Assembly: GCA_023251435.1 (NCBI GenBank)
Contig: JAHEYU010000008.1
Location: forward strand, 29,287 to 93,286
Origin: Bacteroidota bacterium
Lineage (GTDB): Bacteria; Bacteroidota; Bacteroidia; Bacteroidales; Prolixibacteraceae
Reading direction: 5' to 3'
DNA: 64,000 nt
Shown: positions 45,440 through 54,150 of the stretch, piece by piece
How the letters are laid out: each line of letters begins with the position of its first letter
Numbering within the stretch: the stretch's first letter is position 1
Translations under genes and position numbers: made by a program
Notes under the pieces: generated by a model
Databases searched by the model: none
Told to the model about the DNA's origin: nothing
What the model saw: only the letters and a program-made list of their open reading frames with translations

Positions 45440-46177
45440 ATGACACTTACCGACATATTCGAAAAATACAAAAATGGCGAGCTGGACTTGCCCGAGGCAT
45501 TGCAAATGGTGTCGAACCATGGAATTGAAGAAATGGGTTTTGCGACCATCGACACCGACCGGTTGCACCGCACCGGCCTGCCGGAAATGATTTATGCTGC
45601 CGGAAAAACCACAGAACAGGTAAAGCAAATTGCTGAACGGATGTACCAAAAAGGTATTGACGTACTGGCAACACGCGCTACTCCGGAAATGTATGCTGCT
45701 GTAAAAGAGGTAATCCCGAATGCAGAATTCAACGAACTGGCGCAAACGATCAGTTACAAGCATCAAACAGTTCAAAATACCAAAGGATATATTGCCGTAG
45801 TTGCGGCAGGAACATCAGACATGCCTGTGGCTGAAGAGGCTGCCGAAACCGCGCGTTTTCTGGGGAACGAAGTGAAAACCATTTACGATGTGGGCGTTGC
45901 CGGTATTCACAGGCTTTTTCATAAACTGGATATTATCCGGGGCGCACGCGTAATTATTGTGGTGGCCGGAATGGAAGGCGCTTTGGGCAGCGTGGTTGGC
46001 GGACTGGTAGATAAACCGGTAATCGGCGTTCCGACTAGCATTGGATACGGATCTAATTTTCATGGCTTATCGGCATTGCTCTCGATGCTGAACAGTTGTG
46101 CCAGCGGAATTTCAGTAGTTAATATCGACAACGGATTCGGGGCAGCCTGCCAGGCTTCCCTTATCAATAAGCTTTAA
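45440..46177 (+). CDS. larB: LarB, pyridinium biscarboxylic acid synthase
   Basis: A 245-aa AIR-carboxylase-like enzyme that carboxylates and hydrolyses nicotinic acid adenine dinucleotide to start NPN synthesis. VAAGTSDMPVAEEAAETA and GMEGALGSVVGGL are signatures. Cys220 (MLNSCASG) falls at the position of the catalytic Cys221 of LarB. ATG at 45440 follows the larC stop by 1 nt; the frame is open further upstream but inside larC. Together larE, larC and larB are a full cofactor pathway. Confidence 0.93.
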   Translation: MTLTDIFEKYKNGELDLPEALQMVSNHGIEEMGFATIDTDRLHRTGLPEMIYAAGKTTEQVKQIAERMYQKGIDVLATRATPEMYAAVKEVIPNAEFNELAQTISYKHQTVQNTKGYIAVVAAGTSDMPVAEEAAETARFLGNEVKTIYDVGVAGIHRLFHKLDIIRGARVIIVVAGMEGALGSVVGGLVDKPVIGVPTSIGYGSNFHGLSALLSMLNSCASGISVVNIDNGFGAACQASLINKL

Positions 46178-46181
46178 AACT

Positions 46182-46889
46182 ATGAACGAATTACAATTAC
46201 TTCTGATCACGGCGATATCACTGGGTTTCATTCATACCCTGCTTGGTCCCGACCACTATTTGCCGTTTATTGTTTTAAGCCGGGCACGCAAATGGTCGCT
46301 CTCCAAAACAATGTGGATAACGGCTATCTCCGGGATTGGGCACATTGCCGGCTCGGTAATACTTGGTATTGCCGGAGTTGCCCTTGGAATCAGTCTGAGC
46401 AAACTTGAATTGATTGAAGCAACCCGGGGAAATATCGTGGCCTGGATGCTCATCGTTTTTGGTTTTTTTTACACCATTTACGGAATATTTCAGTACCTAA
46501 AAAATGGACATCATCTGCATTTGCCGAAATTCCTGCTTCCAAAATCGATTCGGAAATACCGCCATTTACCAACGACCGAAGACGAGGAAGTGAAGGAAGA
46601 TACCACAAAACTTACGCCATGGATCTTGTTCCTGATTTTTGTTTTTGGGCCTTGTGAAGTGTTGATTCCATTGTTGATTTTCCCCGCATCGGAACACAAT
46701 TGGTTTGGGGTATTTGCAGTTTCGGCTCTTTTTGGCATCACAACTGTTGCCACCATGTTGCTGACCGTTTTTGTCGGTTACACAGGCACTTCGCTCATTC
46801 GTTTTAAGCAGGTCGAAAAGTACATGCACATGATTGCCGGATCTGTAATTTTCATTTCAGGAATTGGCATCCGTTTTATGGGTTGGTAA
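46182..46889 (+). CDS. Putative nickel permease (UreH/NiCoT-like)
   Basis: A 235-aa protein with about six TM helices. TM1 carries HTLLGPDHYLPF, close to the HX4DH nickel-binding motif of NiCoT and UreH permeases, and TM2 carries GHIAGS, like the second NiCoT motif. A charged and His-containing loop (GHHLHLPK ... TTEDEEVKEDTT) separates the halves. It starts 4 nt after larB, so it is probably the nickel importer for the lar pathway. Specificity is inferred from the motif and operon. Confidence 0.8.
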   Translation: MNELQLLLITAISLGFIHTLLGPDHYLPFIVLSRARKWSLSKTMWITAISGIGHIAGSVILGIAGVALGISLSKLELIEATRGNIVAWMLIVFGFFYTIYGIFQYLKNGHHLHLPKFLLPKSIRKYRHLPTTEDEEVKEDTTKLTPWILFLIFVFGPCEVLIPLLIFPASEHNWFGVFAVSALFGITTVATMLLTVFVGYTGTSLIRFKQVEKYMHMIAGSVIFISGIGIRFMGW

Positions 46890-46931
46890 TTTTGTAGTAA
46901 ACTTACCTGCCGGTTTTCTGTTTAAAGTCTG

Positions 46932-46939
46932 TACTTTTG
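46932..46939 (+). promoter_or_regulatory. -7 box for the aldo/keto reductase
   Basis: TACTTTTG, an exact TAnnTTTG match, ends 24 nt before the ATG at 46964 and overlaps an in-frame TTG at 46937. It shows that the reductase is transcribed apart from the lar operon. Confidence 0.6.
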
Positions 46940-46963
46940 CTGACTTTTTATTTAAAACCGTTT

Positions 46964-48145
46964 ATGGATTTTAAGACTTTTTCGATTTACAAGCCCAAAA
47001 TGGAGTACCGCCGTTTTGGCAAGACCAATAAAATGGTGAGTGTGATTACTTTGGGCGGTATGCGTTTCAAACATACCGGACAAGAGCCCCGTGAATTGAT
47101 CCCGCAAGATACCCTCGATCAATGCCTCGACACCGTTGAAAAAGCGCTCGCACAAGGCATCAACCTGATCGAAACCGCCTACGGATATGGCAAAAGCGAA
47201 CATGCGTACGGAAGGGTTCTGAATGATGAACTCAAAATCAAACGCGATTCCTACTTTTTAATGACCAAAGGGAATCCGAAAACCGCCGAAGAAACCCGTA
47301 AACTGGTTGACAAACAGCTTAAAGCGCTGAAAACTGATTCTCTCGATTTTTATGCCTGGCACGGTATCAATACTCTGGAAATACTGAAAATGGCTTGTGC
47401 AAAAGGTGGTCCGGTTGAAGAGTTGCTGAAAATGAAAGAGGAAGGAATTATCAGGCACATCGGGTTCAGCACTCATGCTCCATTGAATGTGATTCTTAAA
47501 GCCATTGAATCAGACATGTTTGACTTTGTAAACCTGCACTATTACTACTTTTTCCAGCGAAATAAAGCTGCCATCGATCTGGCCGAAACGAAAGATATGG
47601 GCGTGTTTATTATTTCGCCCAACGACAAAGGCGGACAACTTTTCAAACCCTCACAAAAACTAATTGAATTAACGGCGCCACTGCACCCGATTCATTTTAA
47701 TGCCCGCTTTTGCCTGAGTCATTCAGCCATTCATACTTTGACTTTTGGGTTACCGGTAACTGCGCAGTTCGATCATATCAATGGTATTTTCCCTGCTCCG
47801 GCTCCATTTTCTGCTGAAGATGCCAAAATCAAACAACTGCTCGACGACCAAAAGTTGCTCGATCCATATTCCGAATTCGATCCTTATTGCATAGAAAACG
47901 ATCCTTCAGGATTGAATATTCCTGAAATTCTGCGGTTCCGGACACTCTGGAAATGTTACGACATGAAAGACTTTGGACTGTACCGCTACAACATGTTTCA
48001 GGAAAAAGACCATTGGTTTCCGGGCAATTTCCCTACCGAAGAGAATCTGAAAAAGGTAGATTTAACCAATATCCCGAAAAACATTCCGCTAATTGATTTG
48101 ATAAAAGAAACACACGAGGGATTGTACAGGGCAAAGGAGAAATAG
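46964..48145 (+). CDS. Aldo/keto reductase family protein
   Basis: A 393-aa NAD(P)H-dependent oxidoreductase of the AKR TIM barrel. LGGMRFKHTG at the N terminus, the Asp-x-Tyr region IETAYGYGKSEHAYG, the Lys in FLMTKG and the His in WHGINTLE are the tetrad parts. About 80 extra residues at the C terminus (DPYCIENDPSGLN ... FPGNFPTEEN) extend beyond the standard barrel; no Cys cluster for iron-sulfur is present. The substrate is unknown. The ATG at 46964 is chosen because of the promoter box; MEYRRFG 12 codons later is an alternative. Confidence 0.83.
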   Translation: MDFKTFSIYKPKMEYRRFGKTNKMVSVITLGGMRFKHTGQEPRELIPQDTLDQCLDTVEKALAQGINLIETAYGYGKSEHAYGRVLNDELKIKRDSYFLMTKGNPKTAEETRKLVDKQLKALKTDSLDFYAWHGINTLEILKMACAKGGPVEELLKMKEEGIIRHIGFSTHAPLNVILKAIESDMFDFVNLHYYYFFQRNKAAIDLAETKDMGVFIISPNDKGGQLFKPSQKLIELTAPLHPIHFNARFCLSHSAIHTLTFGLPVTAQFDHINGIFPAPAPFSAEDAKIKQLLDDQKLLDPYSEFDPYCIENDPSGLNIPEILRFRTLWKCYDMKDFGLYRYNMFQEKDHWFPGNFPTEENLKKVDLTNIPKNIPLIDLIKETHEGLYRAKEK

Positions 48146-48201
48146 TACTTCAAGCATTTTTTTGATTATATTTAAATGACCCAAAAGTAAAATATAAAAA
48201 T

Positions 48202-48256
48202 CGTTAATTTACTTTAATGACACTAAAGTAAATTAACGAAAAAATTAATTTACTTT
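48202..48256 (+). promoter_or_regulatory. Inverted repeat and third half-site before the Fic gene
   Basis: Perfect 15-bp arms (CGTTAATTTACTTTA at 48202-48216 and its complement at 48224-48238) flank ATGACAC. A third direct half-copy TTAATTTACTTT at 48245-48256 overlaps a near -7 box (TACTTTGG), 18 nt before the ATG. It is the probable operator of the downstream gene. Confidence 0.7.
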
Positions 48257-48274
48257 GGCAAGGCAAAAATAGAT

Positions 48275-49414
48275 ATGATACAACTAGAAAAGTACGTCTC
48301 CGGAGAAATCAGAAAAAGTATTGGTTATAAATACTTTATGCCCAGTTCCATCAACGATGAATGGACCTGGACAGATCCAAAGTTGAACAAATTAATCGAA
48401 AATGCCTCCTACGAATTGGGCCAGTTGAACTCATTTGCCAAACTGGTGCCCAATGTCGATTTGTTTATCCACCTGCATATCACCAAAGAATCGGTTGTTT
48501 CAAGTAAAATTGAAGGAACCCAGACGCATTTTGACGAAGCTTTTTTGCAAAAGGAAAATGTTACCCCGGAAAGGAAAGACGATTGGCAGGAGGTTCAGAA
48601 TTATACCGAAGCTTTAAACACTGCCATTGAAGAATTAAAAACGCTACCCATTTCTTCTAGACTGATATTAAAAACACATCAAATACTACTGCAAGGGGTT
48701 CGGGGCGAAAAGAAAACTCCCGGGGAATACCGCCGGAGCCAGAATTGGATTGGCGGACAAAGCCTTGCCGATGCGGTTTTCATCCCGCCCCATTACGATC
48801 ATCTGGGCGAATTAATGGGCGATCTCGAAAATTACATCCACAACGAAAACATAGAGATTCCTTTGCTCATCCAAGCAGCTATTATTCACTACCAGTTCGA
48901 AACTATCCACCCATTTTTAGATGGCAATGGACGTATCGGGAGGTTGCTTATCCCGCTTTTTCTGATTGAGAAAGATGTTTTAGCAAAGCCACTTTTGTAT
49001 TTGTCGAGCTATTTCGAGAAAGAAAAAAGTCTCTATTACGATAACCTTACAAGGGTGAGGACTCATAATGACATGATTCAGTGGATCAAATACTTTTTGG
49101 TGGGAGTTGCGCAAACAGCTAAACAAGCTACACAAACGTTAAGTAACATTATCTCACTAAAAGCTGAACACGAACGTATTATCCAAACCCAATTCGGCAA
49201 GCGGCTAAAAGCCGGATTGTTGCTGCACAACTATTTGCTCAAACAACCTCTGGTAACCGTAAAAGAGGTGCAACAGGTTTGCAGTTTGTCGCCCAAAGCG
49301 GCCGGTGACCTTATCAATGCTTTTGCCGAAAAACAAATGCTTCAGGAATATACCGGGCAGTCGCGCAACCGGATTTTTGCTTACGAGCCTTATTTAAACC
49401 TTTTCAATGACTAA
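48275..49414 (+). CDS. Fic family protein with winged-helix tail, class II
   Basis: A 379-aa Fic protein. The active-site motif HPFLDGNGRIGR (His212) is complete, so it should transfer AMP to a target hydroxyl. The inhibitory helix motif SSKIEG (76-81, with Glu80) is N-terminal, class II, holding the enzyme inactive until released. The N-terminal part is Fic_N-like and residues 310-379 form a winged helix (VKEVQQVCSLSPKAAGDLINAF). It has no antitoxin neighbour. The strong inverted repeat upstream suggests autoregulation through the winged helix (inference). Bacteroidota carry many such orphan genes; the target is unknown. Confidence 0.9.
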   Translation: MIQLEKYVSGEIRKSIGYKYFMPSSINDEWTWTDPKLNKLIENASYELGQLNSFAKLVPNVDLFIHLHITKESVVSSKIEGTQTHFDEAFLQKENVTPERKDDWQEVQNYTEALNTAIEELKTLPISSRLILKTHQILLQGVRGEKKTPGEYRRSQNWIGGQSLADAVFIPPHYDHLGELMGDLENYIHNENIEIPLLIQAAIIHYQFETIHPFLDGNGRIGRLLIPLFLIEKDVLAKPLLYLSSYFEKEKSLYYDNLTRVRTHNDMIQWIKYFLVGVAQTAKQATQTLSNIISLKAEHERIIQTQFGKRLKAGLLLHNYLLKQPLVTVKEVQQVCSLSPKAAGDLINAFAEKQMLQEYTGQSRNRIFAYEPYLNLFND

Positions 49415-49415
49415 C

Positions 49416-49456
49416 AAAAAGAGGCTGTCCGATATTTTTATCAGACAACCTCTTTT
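49416..49456. terminator. Bidirectional terminator between fic and the efflux operon
   Basis: AAAAAGAGGCTGTC pairs with GACAACCTCTTTT (one mismatch) with a T run on both strands. Confidence 0.8.
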
Positions 49457-49479
49457 CTATTTGACTTAACTCGTATTTA

Positions 49480-52400
49480 TTACTTCTTCAGTTCTTCAAT
49501 CCGTTTCAGATTTTTACGCTTTTGCATTTTTAATTTGATGGTATAATCCAACTCGTATAAAGCAGGAACAAACATCAGGGTAAGGAATGTGGCAAAACTA
49601 AGTCCGAATATAATTGACCAAGCCAATGGACCCCAGAATGCCACGTTATCGCCACCGAAGTAGATCTGCGGATTAAGTTCTGTAAACATGGTGGCAAAAT
49701 TGATGTTCATACCCACCGCCAGCGGAACCAAACCAAGCATGGTTGCCGTTGCTGTAAGGATTACCGGCGTGATACGGGTACTTCCGCCTTCGATAATCGC
49801 ACGGCGTGTTGGCATTCCTTCCGCCTTCTTGGCATCAATGAACTCAACAATCAGGATTCCGTTTCTGACCACAATACCTCCCAAAGCGATAATACCTAAA
49901 CCAGTCATCAGGATTACAATTTCCATGTCGAAAATGATAACTCCAATTAAAACCCCAATGATACTAAAGATAACCTCGCTGAGAATTATAAGTGATTTAC
50001 TCATTGATCCAAACTGGGTAATAAGAATAAAGAAGATTAGACCCATGGCAATAATCATAGCTTCGAGAAAGAATTTTGTGGTTTCTTCCTGATCTTCCTG
50101 CTCACCGGTTAATTTGATTTCGGTACCCGGATGAAGCGCGAAAGTTTTAGCTTCGTTTTTGATAATCGGAACAATATCGTTGGCCGAATAGCCTGATAGC
50201 AGGTTTGAATAAACGGTAATGATACGCTTTTGATTCAACCGTTTAATTCCTGAATACGACGAAGTATAATCGATCCGGGCGACTGTCGATAATGGCACAC
50301 TTCTTAACATCCCTGTATTCATATCGCGGTAGGTAATTTCAAGATTAACCAGCGAATTGATATTGTCGCGCGTCACTTTCCCATAACGCAGCATGATGGG
50401 GTATTCATCTTCTTCCTGTTTCAGTTTCGAAATTTCTTTTCCATACAAAGCTGTACGAATTTCCATCCCAATCTGTCCGGTCGAAATACCCAAACGCTGT
50501 GCACGATCACGATCGATTTGTATGATTATTTCAGGCGTATTCATCTCGAAATCGGTTTTTAATTCCTCAACTCCCGGAATATCCATCGAATCGATGTATG
50601 CCTTAAATGCATTCGCATCTTCAATAAGTTGTTCCAGGTTCTCACTGGTAACCTCAATGTTGATCGGCTTTCCGGTTGGTGGGCCATTTCCGTTTTTACC
50701 AACTGTAATTTCAGCGCCAATAATGTCGGAAGTTTCTTTTCTGATCATTTCCAAATATTCAGTCGTCGAAATTCCTGAGGTGCGGTGTTTATGGTCCACA
50801 AAATTCACAGATACTTTCCCTTTGTTGAAAGGAGTTCCGGTTGAGGCAAAACCTTCTTCTTCGGCTCCGATTGTTACGTTCGAAATGATAGATTCAACAT
50901 CAGGATTATTTTTCCCCATGGCTTTATAAACGCGTTCTTCGGCAATCTTGGTAACACTATCGGTTACATTCTGATGCGTACCCGATGGCATCTTTACATA
51001 GACGTAAATATTGTTGGGGGCATTATCCGGAAAAAACAACACTGTTGGTTTGGCAATACCGGTTAAAATGATCGTCGCGAAAAATAAGGCAATCATCCCA
51101 ACCAAGGTCCAAATCGGACGACTCCCCTGCAACACCCAACGAAGCTGTCTTGCATAAACGCCCATCAAATAGGGCCAGGTTTTTTCCTGGAAAGTGGTGA
51201 TCATCTTCTTAATCACAAAATGGAACAGAAGAATCATGATGACACCAAACACAAGGAAATTGGCCAATCCAAACATTTTAGTTGCATAAAATATCACGGC
51301 AAATACCAACATAACAATCATGATATTCCGGATGCGTCTCCAGCCACTTCCTTTCTGAAATTCCTCATCGTATTCGTGCTTCATAAATGTAACTGCGAAT
51401 ACCGGGTTAAATATATACGCCACAAAAAGCGAAGCGAACAGGGTTATTATCAGGGTTACCGGTAAATAATGCATAAACTGCCCAACAATTCCAGGCCAGA
51501 AAACCAGCGGAAAGAATGGAGCCAAGGTGGTTAATGTTCCTGATAAAATCGGAAGGAAAACCTCTCCTGCTGCTTTTTTCGCCGCAATATTGATATCAGG
51601 ATTGAATTTGTGCAAACGGTGTGTGTTTTCAATGACCACAATGGCATCATCAACCACAATACCGAGGGCAAAAATGAAGGCGAACATTACAATCATATTC
51701 ATGGTATAACCTAAACTAGGAAGAATGAGGTAAGCCACAAACATGGATAGCGGAACCGCCAAACCAACAAAGAATGCATTGGTAATCCCCATGAAGAACA
51801 TCAGTACGATCGTCACCAGAATAAATCCAATGATAATCGTATTATTCAGTTCATCGAGTGTATTGCGGGTAAGAACGCTTTGGTCTCCTGTAATAGTTAC
51901 ATCCAGACCCTTGGGATAATTATTATTCTTTAAATCATCGATAATCACCTTAATTTGATCGGAAGCATCGAGCAGATTTGCTCCACTCTTTTTGATGACG
52001 TTTAGGGTAATTACATTTTCACCGTTCAAACGGGCAAAACTCTCTTGTTCTTCGAAACTATCGTTTACTTCGGCAATGTCGCCCAGACGAACAAAAGCCC
52101 CACTCGATGAATGCACCACAATATTCCGGATTGTTTGAACGTCTTTAAATTGGCCTTTGATACGAACAGTATTTCGGGTTCCGTTGCTGGTAAGAGAACC
52201 TCCGGAAATAGTAAGGTTCTCGTAGGCAACTGCCTGCTCAATATTCCCAAAAGTTACTTTTGCAGCCTGCATTTTGAAAATGTCGGCATTGATTTGAATC
52301 TCACGGTCGAGTGCACCAACAATGTCAACCCGGGTTATTTCTTTTAATCCTTCGATTTTGTCCTGTGCAATTTCGGCATATCTTTTCAGTTTGTCCAAAT

Positions 52401-52872
52401 CATAATTTCCGGAGATATTGATGAACATTACCGGCATCGCCGACAGGTCGATATCCATAATCTGAGGATCGGCAGGTAAATCGTTTGGCAAATCGGCTTT
52501 GGCTTTGTCAACCGCATCGCGGACACGCTGTTTGGCAGTTTCAATTTTCAGATCGGGATCGAACTCAACAATGATCGATGAAAAATCCTGAACCGAATTA
52601 CTGGTTATCTTTTTAACATCGGCAATCGATTTGAGTTGCTTCTCAATCGGGCGGGTAACCAGATTTTCGATATCAGAAGGTGAGGTACCGGGATAAGGCG
52701 TACTGACAACAATGTAGGGAATTACAACCTGAGGAAACTGTTCCTTCGGGATAAAATAGTAATTCATCAAACCAAGAACCGAAATTATCGTTGCAAGCAC
52801 ATAAACACTTGTCCGGTTATCGATTGCCCAGCTTGTTCCAAAAAATTCTTTAAACTTGTTTTCTTTCGACAT
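49480..52872 (-). CDS. RND efflux pump inner-membrane transporter
   Basis: A 1130-aa AcrB/MexB-class (HAE1) proton antiporter with 12 TM helices and two large periplasmic loops. VVDDAIVVIENTHR in TM4 carries the proton-relay Asp pair, and GGSTRITPVILTATATMLGLVPLA is the repeat-2 signature. It is the last gene of the tetR-tolC-MFP-RND operon, 18 nt after the adaptor. Substrates may be drugs or lipids; nothing in the sequence decides. Confidence 0.93.
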   Translation of the reverse strand: MSKENKFKEFFGTSWAIDNRTSVYVLATIISVLGLMNYYFIPKEQFPQVVIPYIVVSTPYPGTSPSDIENLVTRPIEKQLKSIADVKKITSNSVQDFSSIIVEFDPDLKIETAKQRVRDAVDKAKADLPNDLPADPQIMDIDLSAMPVMFINISGNYDLDKLKRYAEIAQDKIEGLKEITRVDIVGALDREIQINADIFKMQAAKVTFGNIEQAVAYENLTISGGSLTSNGTRNTVRIKGQFKDVQTIRNIVVHSSSGAFVRLGDIAEVNDSFEEQESFARLNGENVITLNVIKKSGANLLDASDQIKVIIDDLKNNNYPKGLDVTITGDQSVLTRNTLDELNNTIIIGFILVTIVLMFFMGITNAFFVGLAVPLSMFVAYLILPSLGYTMNMIVMFAFIFALGIVVDDAIVVIENTHRLHKFNPDINIAAKKAAGEVFLPILSGTLTTLAPFFPLVFWPGIVGQFMHYLPVTLIITLFASLFVAYIFNPVFAVTFMKHEYDEEFQKGSGWRRIRNIMIVMLVFAVIFYATKMFGLANFLVFGVIMILLFHFVIKKMITTFQEKTWPYLMGVYARQLRWVLQGSRPIWTLVGMIALFFATIILTGIAKPTVLFFPDNAPNNIYVYVKMPSGTHQNVTDSVTKIAEERVYKAMGKNNPDVESIISNVTIGAEEEGFASTGTPFNKGKVSVNFVDHKHRTSGISTTEYLEMIRKETSDIIGAEITVGKNGNGPPTGKPINIEVTSENLEQLIEDANAFKAYIDSMDIPGVEELKTDFEMNTPEIIIQIDRDRAQRLGISTGQIGMEIRTALYGKEISKLKQEEDEYPIMLRYGKVTRDNINSLVNLEITYRDMNTGMLRSVPLSTVARIDYTSSYSGIKRLNQKRIITVYSNLLSGYSANDIVPIIKNEAKTFALHPGTEIKLTGEQEDQEETTKFFLEAMIIAMGLIFFILITQFGSMSKSLIILSEVIFSIIGVLIGVIIFDMEIVILMTGLGIIALGGIVVRNGILIVEFIDAKKAEGMPTRRAIIEGGSTRITPVILTATATMLGLVPLAVGMNINFATMFTELNPQIYFGGDNVAFWGPLAWSIIFGLSFATFLTLMFVPALYELDYTIKLKMQKRKNLKRIEELKK

Positions 52873-52890
52873 AATTGGTCATATTTGAGT

Positions 52891-54009
52891 TTAGAAAACG
52901 ATTTTATCGCCGGCATTTAGGCTTTGATATCCTGAAGTAATAATATTTTCACCGGCAGTAATTCCTTCCAGAATTTCAATTGTTCCGTCGTAATCCATTC
53001 CGGTTTTAACCATTCTTTGTTCTGCAGTCCAGTCGGTTCCGTTTTGTTTGGCGATATAAATGAATTTACCATCCTGATTACTTTGAACATAATTCACCGG
53101 AATACAGAATGCCTTTTCGTTGGTGTAATCCTTGATTTTGATGTAGGCAATCATGTTTGCACGAAGCTCAACATCTTTTGGCGACAGCTTGCATTCAACT
53201 TTAAAAGTACGGTTGGTTGGATCGATAAACCGGCTGGTGAAATTCAGTTTGGTTTCAATTTCTTTACCTTGTTCAGGAAAGCTAACCAATGCCACATTTC
53301 CATTCTTAATGCGGGTTGCATAAGTTTCGGCCACATCGGCTGTAATTTTTGCCACACTCATGTTGATCACACGAATGGTTGAAGTTGGCATTCCCGGCGA
53401 TGCCATCTGGCCAACCCGTAACGGAATACTTTCGACTGTACCGCTGATTGGCGACACAATTTTGGCAAGTTTTAACTGTTCCTTTATGGTACTGGCACGT
53501 TGTTCCATCGATTCCTTTGTTGATTTGGCCTGCAAATACTGTAATTCGCTACCTATTTTCTTTTCCCACAGCGCACTTTGCTTTTCGAAAATACTGGTTG
53601 CCAAAGCAAGCTGTGTATTCACTTCTTCTAGCGATTGCTTTACAATCTGTGCGTCGAGTTCTGCTAAAACCTGACCCTTCTTTACATTGGTTCCTTCTTT
53701 CACGTAAACAGCAGTTACAATTCCTGCCATTTGCGGGCTAACAGCAATATTCTGATCGCCATCAACAATACCTTGTACCTGAATAAAATGGTTGAAAACG
53801 CATTCGGCGGCTGGAGTCACTTTTACTGAAACTGCTTTAACCTCAGCTTTTAAACCTTCAGGATTAATTTCGGTTTCGAGTTGTGCAATCTGTGTGTTTA
53901 ACTCTTCACGCTGTAATTTCAGCTTTTCGAGTTCTGCTTTTTTGTCGGTAGTTGCGCTGCACGATACCAAAAAAGCGACCAGGGCTGTGTAAATAATAAT
54001 CTTTTTCAT
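52891..54009 (-). CDS. RND efflux periplasmic adaptor
   Basis: A 372-aa membrane-fusion lipoprotein (lipobox LVSC, Cys17). A coiled-coil hairpin (about 25-50 and 140-190) flanks lipoyl half-motifs GIVTAVYVKEGTNVKKGQVLAELD and VSPISGTVESIPLRVGQMASPG, followed by a beta-barrel domain. It bridges the RND pump and the outer-membrane channel. Encoded between the channel and the pump. Confidence 0.92.
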   Translation of the reverse strand: MKKIIIYTALVAFLVSCSATTDKKAELEKLKLQREELNTQIAQLETEINPEGLKAEVKAVSVKVTPAAECVFNHFIQVQGIVDGDQNIAVSPQMAGIVTAVYVKEGTNVKKGQVLAELDAQIVKQSLEEVNTQLALATSIFEKQSALWEKKIGSELQYLQAKSTKESMEQRASTIKEQLKLAKIVSPISGTVESIPLRVGQMASPGMPTSTIRVINMSVAKITADVAETYATRIKNGNVALVSFPEQGKEIETKLNFTSRFIDPTNRTFKVECKLSPKDVELRANMIAYIKIKDYTNEKAFCIPVNYVQSNQDGKFIYIAKQNGTDWTAEQRMVKTGMDYDGTIEILEGITAGENIITSGYQSLNAGDKIVF

Positions 54010-54150
54010 CTGTTGTTTATAATTTGTTTTTTAATTGTCAGATGGAACTCGCCATTGATACTCATACGACTGTGTGAGATTATCTCTCATGGCTCGTTTC
54101 ATGTTTATAATTTCTCTTGATTTGAATTTCTAATTTTTGGCTGATAATCA

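Noticed and set aside
48275..49414. Fic toxin-antitoxin module
   Set aside because: There is no small antitoxin gene beside it and the inhibitory motif is inside the same protein (class II).
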